From: an uncultured Eubacteriales bacterium
GTDB lineage: Bacteria > Bacillota > Clostridia > Oscillospirales > Acutalibacteraceae
Assembly: GCA_900540235.1 (NCBI GenBank)
Contig: UQEY01000034.1
Coordinates: 1 to 20,953 of the forward strand
Reading direction: 5' to 3'
DNA: 20,953 nucleotides
Shown here piece after piece: positions 1 to 7,786 of this stretch (its first letter is position 1; each line of letters starts with the position of its first letter). Position numbers and translations under genes: made by a program. The notes beneath the pieces were generated by a model, which worked only from the letters and a program-made list of their open reading frames with translations, did no database searches and was not told where the DNA came from.

Positions 1-26
1 AGACTATTTAAAATAGAAAAATCACC

Positions 27-65
27 GTAGGGGCGAACTGCGTTCGCCCGCTAAATTATAATTTA
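27..65. repeat. Short hairpin repeat, single-hairpin copy
   Basis: A GTAGGG-type leader runs into an 8-bp perfect stem GGGCGAAC (31-38) / GTTCGCCC (42-49) with a 3-nt loop. It is followed at 52-65 by a 14-nt perfect AT palindrome. The same order (GTAGGG, GGGCGAAN hairpin, CG, AT palindrome) recurs at 8383-8431 in this window, so this is a dispersed repeat rather than a chance hairpin. It lies just beyond the nifJ terminator, outside any gene I can see; the gene further left is off the window. Confidence 0.75.
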
Positions 66-70
66 TATGC

Positions 71-100
71 AAAAAAGGAGAACCGAGAGGCTCTCCTTTT
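71..100 (-). terminator. Intrinsic terminator of nifJ (distal hairpin)
   Basis: Read on the minus strand, a 9-bp stem AAAAGGAGA (100-92) / TCTCCTTTT (81-73) closes a 10-nt loop and is followed by T residues down to 71. The plus strand also carries T-rich sequence after the stem (97-108), so it could work in both directions. It lies about 65 bases after the nifJ stop codon. Confidence 0.8.
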
Positions 101-119
101 TCTTTTTGTTTATACAATA

Positions 120-148
120 AAAGGGTAGCGGCAGAACCGTTACCCTTT
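120..148 (-). terminator. Hairpin directly after nifJ stop (proximal)
   Basis: A 12-bp stem pairs 120-131 with 137-148 around a 5-nt loop. One position (128/140) is G-T: a G-U wobble in plus-strand RNA but an A-C mismatch in minus-strand RNA. After it, the minus strand reads TTTT then ATTG, a weak T tract. It probably helps end nifJ transcription or protects its 3' end, in tandem with the stronger hairpin at 71-100. Confidence 0.6.
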
Positions 149-163
149 AATGTTTTTATAAAA

Positions 164-3100
164 TTAGTTTCCAGGAGCGTAGAAATCAACGAGTTTTGCA
201 AGTTTATTATACTTCTCGATTGAATTTTCAGCCGCAATACTGAAGAGTTCCTCAGCCTTACCCGGGAATGAACGCTTGAGAGCGGAATATCTTGTTTCAC
301 CCTCGATAAATTCAACATAGTCGGCAGTAGGAGCCTTGCTGTCAAGTGAGAATGGGTTTTTGCCCTGTTCTGCAAGCGACGGGTTAAATCTAAAGAGATT
401 CCAATAACCTGCCATAACAGCTTTCTTCTGCTCTGCCTGGTTGAACGGCATCTTGATACCGTGGTTGATACAAGGAGCGTAGCAGATGATAAGTGACGGA
501 CCGTTATAAGCAGCAGCTTCCTGGAATGCCTTGAGGCACTGAGCCGCATTAGCACCCATAGCAACCTGAGCAACATAAACATAGCCATAACTCATAGCGA
601 TTTGAGCAAGGTCTTTCTTCTTAACAACCTTACCGGAAGCGGCGAACTTAGCAACTGCGCCGGTTGGAGTAGCCTTAGAAGCCTGACCGCCAGTGTTAGA
701 ATAAACTTCCGTGTCAAATACTACGATATTAACATCCTGATTTTGAGCGATAACATGGTCAAGACCGCCGAAACCGATATCGTAAGCCCAACCGTCGCCG
801 CCGAAGATGAACTGATACTTCTTAGCCGCATAGTCCTTATCTTTAAGGAAGTCAAGCTTAGCGTCGTTTGCTTCGCCGTCAAGGTTTGCATTTTCAAGAG
901 CGGCAATAAGAGCGTCGGAAGCTTCTGTATTTGTTGCGGCATCATCATAAGTGTCAAGCCAAGCTTGAACTTCATTTGCAACCGAAGTGTTAAGAAGAAC
1001 TTCAGCATCTGCCAAAAGTCTTTCACGAATTTGCTTTTGAGCAAGCATCATACCGTAACCGAACTCAGCGTTATCCTCAAAGAGTGAGTTTGACCAAGCA
1101 GGACCGTGACCCTTTTTGTCAACCGTATAAGGAGTTGACGGAGCAGAGCCGCCCCAAATTGAAGAACAACCGGTAGCGTTTGCAATGTACATTCTGTCGC
1201 CGTAAAGCTGAGTAGCAAGCTTAGCATACGGTGTTTCGCCGCAGCCTGCGCAAGCGCCTGAGAATTCAAGGTATGGCTTTCTGTACTGAACGCCGATTGT
1301 ATTATTTGTAAGAACTTCCGGCTTAGCGTCAATCTCTGAAAGAGCGTCATAAATCGGCTGAGATTTAAGCTGGGAAGCGATAGGTTTCATAGTAAGTGAC
1401 TTTGTAGGGCAAACATTTGCACAAGAGCCGCAACCTGTACAGTCAAGAGTTGAAACGATAATAGCGTACTGATAATCAGTCTTTTTATGCTTAACCATCG
1501 GTGTACCCTCAGGTGCATTTTTAACTTCTTCTTCATTAAGGCAAACAGGGCGAATTACTGCATGAGGGCAAACCATTGAGCAAAGGTTACACTGAGCACA
1601 CTTTGTACCGTCCCATTCAGGAACAGATATTGCAATACCTCTTTTTTCAAAAGCGGCAGAACCCTGCGGATAAACACCGTCGGCACGCTCAACAAACTTT
1701 GAAACAGGTAAATCATCGCCGTGGAGATGGTCGATAGGATGAAGAATATTTTTAACAAAGTCTTTCATTTCAGGACGATTTGTAGGAATAACAAGTTCCT
1801 TTTCCTCGTCAACTGCGTTCTTCCAAGAGTCAGGAACATCAATCTTAACTACTTCCTTAGACCCACGGTCGATACCGTTACAGTTAGCGTTAACGATTGC
1901 TTCACCTTTCTTAGAAAACTTCTTAACAACGGCTTTCTTCATAAGTTCAATAGCCTTGTCAACAGGAATAATATTGGCAATGGTAAAGAATGCAGACTGA
2001 AGAATTGTTGAAGCTCTGCCCGGAAGACCGACTTCCTCGGCAATCTTGATACCGTTTATGGTGTAGAAATTAATATTATTTTCAGCAATATACTTTTTCA
2101 TTTTGGCAGGAAGTTGCTTGTCAAGTTCCTCAGGCGACCAAATACAGTTGAGGAGGAAAGTACCGCCCGGTACAATATCCTGAACCATATCATACTTAGT
2201 TACATATGAAGGGTTATGGCAAGCTACAAAATTAGCCTTGTTGATAAGGTATGTTGAAGTAATCGGAGATGAACCGAAACGAAGATGAGATACGGTAATA
2301 CCGCCCGACTTCTTTGAATCATAGAAGAAGTAACCCTGAGCGTACATATCAGTGTTATCGCCGATAATCTTGATAGAGTCTTTGTTTGCACCTACTGTAC
2401 CGTCGGAGCCAAGACCCCAGAATTTACAAGAAGTTGTACCATTTGGTGTTGTGTCAGGACTTTCGGTAACATCAAGTGAAAGGTTAGTAACATCATCGGT
2501 GATTGAAAGTGTAAATTCAGTTTTAGGGCTTTCAGCTTTCATATTATTATAAACCGAAATGATATGAGCAGGAAGCGTATCCTTAGAACCAAGACCGTAA
2601 CGACCGCCGTAAACAGGAACATTGCTAAACTTAGAATTCTTGAGAGCAGCTACAACATCAAGGAAAAGAGGTTCACCGAGTGAACCCGGTTCCTTAGTTC
2701 TGTCAATAACAGAAATTGTTTTAACGCTGTCAGGAATAACATCAATAAGGTGTTTAACAGAGAAAGGTCTGTAAAGGTGAACCTTAATCATACCAACCTT
2801 TTCTCCCCTTGCGTTAAGGAAGTCAACCGTTTCCTTAATAGTGTCGCAAACAGAGCCCATTGCTACAATGATTCTTTGGGCATCTTCTGCGCCGTAGTAG
2901 TTGAAAAGCTTATAATCAGTGCCAAGCTTTTCGTTAACCATATTCATATACATTTCAGTTGTGGCAACAGCATCGTTATAATACTTATTGCAAGCTTCAC
3001 GGTGCTGGAAGAAGATATCACTGTTTTCGGCAGAACCACGAAGAACAGGTCTTTCAGGGTTGAGTGCTCTTGCACGGAAAGCCTGAACATCGTCCATATC

Positions 3101-3685
3101 CACCATAGATTTGAGGTCGTCATAGTCCCAAACCTCAATCTTTTGAATCTCGTGAGAAGTACGGAAGCCATCAAAGAAATGAAGAAACGGCACTCTGCTC
3201 TTGAGAGTTGAAAGATGAGCTACTGCACCGAGGTCCATAACCTCCTGAACATTAGCCGAACAAAGCATTGCATAACCTGTTTGACGGCAAGCCATAACAT
3301 CGGAATGGTCGCCGAAAATATTAAGCGCATGTGTAGATACACAACGAGCAGATACATGAATAACCGACGGAATAAGTTCACCGGCAATCTTGTACATATT
3401 AGGAATCATAAGTAAAAGTCCCTGAGATGCTGTGTATGTTGTGGTAAGCGCACCTGCTGAAAGCGAGCCGTGAACAGCGCCTGCTGCGCCGCCCTCCGAT
3501 TCCATTTCAGCTACACGAACAGTCTGTCCGAAAATATTTTTTACTCCTCTTGCTGCCATAGCGTCTGTTTCCTCAGCCATATTTGATGACGGAGTAATAG
3601 GATAAATAGCAGCGACCTCTGTAAACGCATAACTTACATGTGCCGCAGCACTGTTACCGTCCATGGTCTTTTTCTTTCTTGACAT
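164..3685 (-). CDS. nifJ: Pyruvate:ferredoxin (flavodoxin) oxidoreductase
   Basis: This single-chain 1173-residue enzyme oxidises pyruvate with CoA to acetyl-CoA and CO2 and passes electrons to ferredoxin; it is cytoplasmic and central to clostridial fermentation. All expected domains are visible in order: the N-terminal pyruvate-binding domain with YPITPSS near residue 30, the middle domains (GSDGTVGANKDS near 425), a 2x[4Fe-4S] ferredoxin insert with CAQCNLCSMVCP near 695 and CTGCGSCANVCP near 748, and the C-terminal thiamine diphosphate domain with CAGCGETPY near 809 and GGDGWAYDIG near 960. Length matches the family. The ATG at 3685 is preceded by a near-perfect AGGGAGG (3693-3699). It has its own promoter (3825-3852) and leader, and ends in two hairpins, so it can be a single-gene unit, though read-through from the lipoprotein gene upstream is not blocked. 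Identification is very secure. Confidence 0.98.
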   Translation of the reverse strand: MSRKKKTMDGNSAAAHVSYAFTEVAAIYPITPSSNMAEETDAMAARGVKNIFGQTVRVAEMESEGGAAGAVHGSLSAGALTTTYTASQGLLLMIPNMYKIAGELIPSVIHVSARCVSTHALNIFGDHSDVMACRQTGYAMLCSANVQEVMDLGAVAHLSTLKSRVPFLHFFDGFRTSHEIQKIEVWDYDDLKSMVDMDDVQAFRARALNPERPVLRGSAENSDIFFQHREACNKYYNDAVATTEMYMNMVNEKLGTDYKLFNYYGAEDAQRIIVAMGSVCDTIKETVDFLNARGEKVGMIKVHLYRPFSVKHLIDVIPDSVKTISVIDRTKEPGSLGEPLFLDVVAALKNSKFSNVPVYGGRYGLGSKDTLPAHIISVYNNMKAESPKTEFTLSITDDVTNLSLDVTESPDTTPNGTTSCKFWGLGSDGTVGANKDSIKIIGDNTDMYAQGYFFYDSKKSGGITVSHLRFGSSPITSTYLINKANFVACHNPSYVTKYDMVQDIVPGGTFLLNCIWSPEELDKQLPAKMKKYIAENNINFYTINGIKIAEEVGLPGRASTILQSAFFTIANIIPVDKAIELMKKAVVKKFSKKGEAIVNANCNGIDRGSKEVVKIDVPDSWKNAVDEEKELVIPTNRPEMKDFVKNILHPIDHLHGDDLPVSKFVERADGVYPQGSAAFEKRGIAISVPEWDGTKCAQCNLCSMVCPHAVIRPVCLNEEEVKNAPEGTPMVKHKKTDYQYAIIVSTLDCTGCGSCANVCPTKSLTMKPIASQLKSQPIYDALSEIDAKPEVLTNNTIGVQYRKPYLEFSGACAGCGETPYAKLATQLYGDRMYIANATGCSSIWGGSAPSTPYTVDKKGHGPAWSNSLFEDNAEFGYGMMLAQKQIRERLLADAEVLLNTSVANEVQAWLDTYDDAATNTEASDALIAALENANLDGEANDAKLDFLKDKDYAAKKYQFIFGGDGWAYDIGFGGLDHVIAQNQDVNIVVFDTEVYSNTGGQASKATPTGAVAKFAASGKVVKKKDLAQIAMSYGYVYVAQVAMGANAAQCLKAFQEAAAYNGPSLIICYAPCINHGIKMPFNQAEQKKAVMAGYWNLFRFNPSLAEQGKNPFSLDSKAPTADYVEFIEGETRYSALKRSFPGKAEELFSIAAENSIEKYNKLAKLVDFYAPGN

Positions 3686-3788
3686 AAATTTTCCTCCCTA
3701 AAGTTAAAATGTGATAAAAAGCAGATTAACAGGCAAACACGGTTAGCCGGTTAAGCCAAAATTTGATTTACTTTAACCACATATATTA

Positions 3789-3813
3789 AGTAATGTGTTT
3801 TACGCACACTACT
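3789..3813 (-). promoter_or_regulatory. 5'-end stem-loop in nifJ leader RNA
   Basis: In the minus-strand transcript, AGUAGUGUG (3813-3805) pairs with CACAUUACU (3797-3789) over 9 bp with one G-U wobble and a 7-nt loop. It begins only a few bases after the predicted start of transcription (about 3818), and about 100 more leader bases follow before nifJ. Hairpins at the extreme 5' end are known to protect some abundant bacterial mRNAs from decay; that role here is inferred. Confidence 0.5.
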
Positions 3814-3824
3814 GCACAATTTTA

Positions 3825-3852
3825 ATTATATCATATATTTTTTTAAATTCAA
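3825..3852 (-). promoter_or_regulatory. SigA-type promoter of nifJ
   Basis: On the minus strand there is TTGAAT (3852-3847), a 16-bp spacer and a perfect TATAAT (3830-3825). Predicted transcription start is near 3818, giving a leader of about 130 bases. It sits immediately after the stop codon of the lipoprotein gene, with no hairpin terminator between. The leader also holds GGTTAGCC GGTTAAGCC side by side (3741-3757, plus-strand reading), which may be an operator or chance. Confidence 0.75.
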
Positions 3853-3880
3853 CAAGATTTTATCATACATTAATTTACTT

Positions 3881-4798
3881 TTAATCAAATGATTCATCGT
3901 CACCGTTTACCATTCCTATGCCTGTAAGCGGGGTGATTGTAACCTCGGTTTCATTTGATTTAACTGTAACCTTGTTATTTTTAATATTATCTTTACCGGA
4001 AAAATCTCTCAAATAAACATACACTTTGACATCACCTTTAACTTTTTCGATAGTATATGTTTTAGTAGTTTTACCATCTAATTTTACAAGCTCATAAGAA
4101 AGTTTATTTTTAGAATCGTCAGGGTCTTTAAATTCAAAAGGCGTTGGTTCTTTGTCACCGTCAGCCTTGTAGCTCAAATAAAGTTTTGCTTGCTCGTCAT
4201 TATAAAAAGGCAAAACTACTTTCACCTTAATGTCACGCTTTTTAGGTTTTTCGGTAGTTGTAGGCTTTGTTGTGGTTGGTTTTGTTGTTGCAGTCGTTGT
4301 ATCTTTTTTAGTTGTTTCAGTTTTGTCGTTCTTCTTTGTTGCACTTTGAGAAGCAGAAACTGACGCCGCATTGTTTTGCGTTTTGCCGTCGGTTGCAGGC
4401 TGTGAAGCTTTTGAAGTCTGCTCGCCGCTTGATTTATCCGCTTTTTTTGTAGTTTTTACAGAAGATGATGAACTGCCTTTTTTGGTAGTTTCAACCTTTG
4501 AAGCAGAAGAAGACTTATCGGTTTTCTTTGACGCTTTTTTAGTGGTTGAAGTTTTTGTTGAAGCGCCGGCAGCAGTTGAAGTCGATGAAGTATCGTTTTG
4601 ACTTGAAGATGCAACAGTTGTTTTTCCGTCTGTTGTAACAACTTCAGTAAGAACTTCGCCGTTACTGTTTGTTACCGTTTCACCCTGCTCATTTGTAACG
4701 GGAACTGTGGCTTCGGTTTCCTTATACTTTTTTGAAGAACAGGCAGAAAATGCAAATACTATTGATATAACTGTTAATACAGCAATTATTTTTTTCAT
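3881..4798 (-). CDS. Thr/Ser/Lys-rich lipoprotein of unknown function
   Basis: I do not recognise a family. From the ATG at 4798 the protein has 305 residues. It starts with MKK, a hydrophobic signal segment and a lipobox FSAC with Cys20, so it should be lipid-anchored on the outer face of the membrane. Residues of about 35-185 are a low-complexity Ser/Thr/Lys linker that ends in repeated TTTKP-like units, probably spanning the cell wall. The last 115 residues look like a compact beta-rich domain. A GTG at 4807 in frame is possible, but AGGGTG (4805-4810 region) sits 6 bases before the ATG and overlaps that GTG, so the ATG is preferred. It lies 21 bases after nadE and is probably cotranscribed with it. 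The Thr/Lys-rich style is common in Ruminococcus-like surface proteins. Confidence 0.85.
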   Translation of the reverse strand: MKKIIAVLTVISIVFAFSACSSKKYKETEATVPVTNEQGETVTNSNGEVLTEVVTTDGKTTVASSSQNDTSSTSTAAGASTKTSTTKKASKKTDKSSSASKVETTKKGSSSSSVKTTKKADKSSGEQTSKASQPATDGKTQNNAASVSASQSATKKNDKTETTKKDTTTATTKPTTTKPTTTEKPKKRDIKVKVVLPFYNDEQAKLYLSYKADGDKEPTPFEFKDPDDSKNKLSYELVKLDGKTTKTYTIEKVKGDVKVYVYLRDFSGKDNIKNNKVTVKSNETEVTITPLTGIGMVNGDDESFD

Positions 4799-4819
4799 AA
4801 AAAACACCCTTAAAATAAA

Positions 4820-6718
4820 TTATATAAACATATTAAATGATGCATCGCTTGGCATTCTCCAGTCCCCTCTCGGACTTAAAGAAACAGAGCCGACCTTTGG
4901 TGAATCTGGAATACAGGAACGCTTGAACTGACTGATAAAGAAGCGCTTAGTAAATACTGCAAGCCATTTGTTTACGGTTTGCTCGTCATATTTTCCGTCA
5001 AAAGCTTTTAAAGCCAATAGCGCAAGCTTTTCCTTTTCATAACCGAAGCGAACGAAGTTGTATAAAAAGAAATCATGCAGCTCATACGGTCCGATATTAT
5101 CCTCGGTTTTTTGAGCAATGTTGCCGTTTTCGTCAGGCGGTAAAAGCTCGGGCGAAACCGGAGTATCAAGCACATCAAAAAGGATATCCGCTGTTTTTTT
5201 ATCGCTTACATTTGCAACATATTCAACGAGATATTTAACAAGCGTTTTAGGAACAGATGCATTAACGCCGTACATACTCATATGGTCGCCGTTATAAGTG
5301 CACCAACCCATTGCAAGTTCACTCAAATCGCCCGTGCCGACAAGAAGTTTGCCATGCTTGTTTGCAAGGTCGAAAAGAATTTGAGTTCTCTCCCTCGCCT
5401 GCGTGTTTTCGTATGTGATATCTTTAATTTCACTGTCGTGTTCAATATCTTTCATATGCAAAATACAGGCGTCTTTAATACTGATTTCCTTAATCGTAAC
5501 GCCAAGCGATTTCATAAGGTCGATTGCGTTTTGATATGTTCTGTCAGTCGTGCCGAAACCGGGCATAGTTACACCGAGGATATCGCTGTTTTTCTTACCC
5601 AAAAGCTTCATAGCCTCAACGCTTACAAGAAGTGCAAGTGTTGAATCAAGACCGCCGGAAATGCCGACAACTACGCCGCTTGAACCAACATGCTCAATTC
5701 TCTTTGCAAGACCCGAAGCCTGAATAGCAAAAATTTCCCTGCACCTGAGTGCACGCTCGCTTTCACTGCTCGGAACAAAAGGAGACGGGTCAATATATCT
5801 AAACGAAATATCATTATTTTTGTTATCGACATTAAGCTTAACTAAAGCCACTTCGTCATTCTTATTTTCAAAAGACATATTGTTTCTGCGCTGAGTGTTG
5901 AGCTTTTGAATATCAACATCTGCAACGGTTAAAACATTCTCCCTCAAAAATCTTTCGCCCTCGCTGAGAAGCGCACCGTTTTCGCAAACAAAGGTTGCAC
6001 CGCTGAAAACGAGGTCGGTCGTGCTTTCATAAACAGAGGAAGCGGAATAAATATATGCACAAACGCACCTTGCAGATTGGTTAGAAATAAGGTCACGCCT
6101 GTACTGAGCCTTTGAAACATATTCGTCGCTTGCAGAAAGATTGGCAATAACATTTGCACCGCTTAAAACAAGCGAACTGCTCGGCGGGTTCGGCACCCAC
6201 AAATCTTCACAAAGTTCAATACCCAAAACAGCGCCGTCACCGAGGTCAAAAATCATATCGCCTATTTTTGTTTCATCTCCCGCATAAGCAATCGGCTGAG
6301 CAGAAACGAAATCAAAACCCGATGCAAACCATCTTTTTTCGTAAAATTCATTATAATTTGCAAGGTGCTTTTTAGGGACAATGCCTTTAACACCGTCTTT
6401 ATCAATAACAACAGCGCAGTTGTAAAGCTTATTAAAGAAAGGAATCGGAGCGCCGACAACAAGGACAATATTTTTATCCTTAATATAATCTTTTAACTCT
6501 TCTACCGCTCTTTCGCTTTGCCTGATTATTACATTTGTAAAAAACAAATCTGCACAAGTGTAGCCCGTTATTGAAAGCTCGGGAGTAACAAGAAGCCTTA
6601 CATCCTTGCTCACCGCACTGTCAACAGCTTCTTTAATAGCAGAAGTGTTAAAGCTTATATCGGCAACTTTAAGTTTAAGCGAACTTGCCGCAGTTCTTAG
6701 AAAACCATAATTATTCAT
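4820..6718 (-). CDS. nadE: Glutamine-dependent NAD+ synthase
   Basis: This enzyme makes NAD+ from deamido-NAD+ and ATP, using ammonia released from glutamine. The 632 residues show the two-domain form. The N-terminal nitrilase-like glutaminase has the triad Glu47 (TPELS), Lys116 (VPKKHL) and Cys170 (IELCEDLW). The C-terminal synthetase has the ATP-pyrophosphatase loop SGGLDS (354-359) and the conserved VGTGDLSELAMGW and GDHMSMYGVNASVPK stretches. Length and motif order fit the family. The ATG at 6718 is preceded by GGTGAT at short spacing. It follows the epimerase-like gene by 54 bases and precedes the lipoprotein gene by 21, so the three probably form an operon. The N-terminal ammonia-channel design means no separate glutaminase is needed. 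Very secure call. Confidence 0.97.
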   Translation of the reverse strand: MNNYGFLRTAASSLKLKVADISFNTSAIKEAVDSAVSKDVRLLVTPELSITGYTCADLFFTNVIIRQSERAVEELKDYIKDKNIVLVVGAPIPFFNKLYNCAVVIDKDGVKGIVPKKHLANYNEFYEKRWFASGFDFVSAQPIAYAGDETKIGDMIFDLGDGAVLGIELCEDLWVPNPPSSSLVLSGANVIANLSASDEYVSKAQYRRDLISNQSARCVCAYIYSASSVYESTTDLVFSGATFVCENGALLSEGERFLRENVLTVADVDIQKLNTQRRNNMSFENKNDEVALVKLNVDNKNNDISFRYIDPSPFVPSSESERALRCREIFAIQASGLAKRIEHVGSSGVVVGISGGLDSTLALLVSVEAMKLLGKKNSDILGVTMPGFGTTDRTYQNAIDLMKSLGVTIKEISIKDACILHMKDIEHDSEIKDITYENTQARERTQILFDLANKHGKLLVGTGDLSELAMGWCTYNGDHMSMYGVNASVPKTLVKYLVEYVANVSDKKTADILFDVLDTPVSPELLPPDENGNIAQKTEDNIGPYELHDFFLYNFVRFGYEKEKLALLALKAFDGKYDEQTVNKWLAVFTKRFFISQFKRSCIPDSPKVGSVSLSPRGDWRMPSDASFNMFI

Positions 6719-6772
6719 TGAATCACCATTTAGATTTTATACAAATATTATTAACTTAATATTGCCAAGTCA

Positions 6773-7648
6773 TTAAATCATTGTAATTTTAAACTTAAAC
6801 GAAGTAGTTTCACCCGGTGCAAGAACAGTCATACCTCTTTTATGTTCAAAAGCGCCGTCCTCGTCATTACAGCTTGCAAGACCTGTCCACGGTTCAAGCG
6901 CAACGAAAGGTGCATTGCCGACAGCAGACCAAACAAGAAGATTATTCATATCCTGATATTCAATCTTAATACCCTTGCCGTTTTTGCCGATAAGAGTTGC
7001 ACTCTTTGCCTCGCAGTTTTCAAAAATCAAAGCGTCCTTTTCTTCAAACAAATCGTGTTTAAGTTCAAGAGTATTGCCTCCGTTAAGTTCGTCATACTTT
7101 TGGCTTACATCAACAAGACCGCTGTGGTGGTCAGGGCGAAGGCAAGGCTTTGTAATATTTTTATCAAAGATAACCTTATAATCTTCAAATTTTTCATCAG
7201 GGTCAATAGGGCAATTAAACGCAGGATGACCTCCAATAACAAAAGGCAAATTATCAATGCCGATATTGGTAATAATATATTCGTTTGTAACAGTATCGCC
7301 TACTATTGTATACTTAATTTTAAGTTCGTAGTCGAACGGGAACTCCGCTCTCGTTTCGTCACTGCTTTCCTGAACGAAAGTAACGCTGTTTTTGCATTTT
7401 TCATAAACCTCAAACGCATTGATTCTTGCAACTCCGTGGCGCTTCATTGTGCACTTTTTGCCGAAAGCCTCCATCTCACCGTTTGGAAGCACACCGCAAA
7501 TAGGAAAACAGACAGGTGCGTGACCTGCCCAAAACTCGGGGTTGCCCTGCCAAAGATATTCGGTATTATTTTTATCAAGCGAAACAAGCTGAGCCCCATC
7601 AAGCGAAAGAGTAGCAGAATTTTCACCGCTTTTAATTTTAATTTCCAT
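6773..7648 (-). CDS. Aldose 1-epimerase family protein (LacX/galactose mutarotase-like)
   Basis: The 291-residue protein is cytoplasmic (no signal peptide) and fits the beta-sandwich sugar-mutarotase superfamily, close to the LacX type. Visible landmarks are RHGVAR with His71, the likely catalytic base pair region IGGHPAFNCP with His141, and the acidic residue in ALEPWTG (Glu252), followed by a typical C-terminal PGET strand. Members interconvert alpha and beta anomers of hexoses or hexose phosphates; the substrate here cannot be read from sequence. The ATG at 7648 has AGGTGGG (7657-7663) 8 bases upstream, and a SigA-type promoter lies at 7688-7716. It is the first gene of the set leading to nadE. 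The antisense frame over this gene, 313 codons long, has no independent support. Confidence 0.9.
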   Translation of the reverse strand: MEIKIKSGENSATLSLDGAQLVSLDKNNTEYLWQGNPEFWAGHAPVCFPICGVLPNGEMEAFGKKCTMKRHGVARINAFEVYEKCKNSVTFVQESSDETRAEFPFDYELKIKYTIVGDTVTNEYIITNIGIDNLPFVIGGHPAFNCPIDPDEKFEDYKVIFDKNITKPCLRPDHHSGLVDVSQKYDELNGGNTLELKHDLFEEKDALIFENCEAKSATLIGKNGKGIKIEYQDMNNLLVWSAVGNAPFVALEPWTGLASCNDEDGAFEHKRGMTVLAPGETTSFKFKITMI

Positions 7649-7687
7649 AGTATTATCCCACCTATATCAAAATATTTATACATATTA

Positions 7688-7716
7688 ATTATAACTTATA
7701 TATTTTTATATTGCAA
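7688..7716 (-). promoter_or_regulatory. Promoter of the epimerase-nadE-lipoprotein set
   Basis: On the minus strand, TTGCAA (7716-7711), a 17-bp spacer and TATAAT (7693-7688). The -35 box lies only 2 bp from the -35 box of the divergent promoter at 7719-7747, so the two promoters are back to back and polymerases bound to both would crowd one another. Confidence 0.7.
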
Positions 7717-7718
7717 TA

Positions 7719-7747
7719 TTGAAAATGCATATTACATAGTATATAAT
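7719..7747 (+). promoter_or_regulatory. Promoter of the acidic orphan gene
   Basis: TTGAAA (7719-7724), 17-bp spacer, TATAAT (7742-7747). Transcription should start near 7754, giving a leader of about 33 bases. AGGAG at 7774-7778 is the ribosome binding site, 8 bases before the ATG at 7787. Confidence 0.8.
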
Positions 7748-7786
7748 AGCATTAATCTTATTGTTAAATATTTAGGAGATTAGGAT

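Noticed and set aside
22..588. Minus-strand open frame of 188 codons overlapping nifJ 3' end
   Set aside because: It is another frame of the nifJ coding end running through the terminators; Ser/Leu/Arg-rich composition is typical of a shadow frame.
3720..3780. Possible Rex (NADH-sensing) operator in the nifJ leader
   Set aside because: TTAACA and GGTTAA pieces are present, but they are not arranged as the TTGTTAA-N4-TTAACAA palindrome known for clostridial Rex, and they lie far downstream of the promoter.
4799..4807. GTG start for the lipoprotein at 4807
   Set aside because: The GTG is part of the likely AGGGTG ribosome binding site for the ATG at 4798, and MKK is the usual lipoprotein N terminus.
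6842..7783. Plus-strand open frame of 313 codons opposite the epimerase gene
   Set aside because: It is antisense to a well-supported gene, has no ribosome binding site of note and its translation lacks domain logic; it arises from low stop frequency opposite a biased coding frame.
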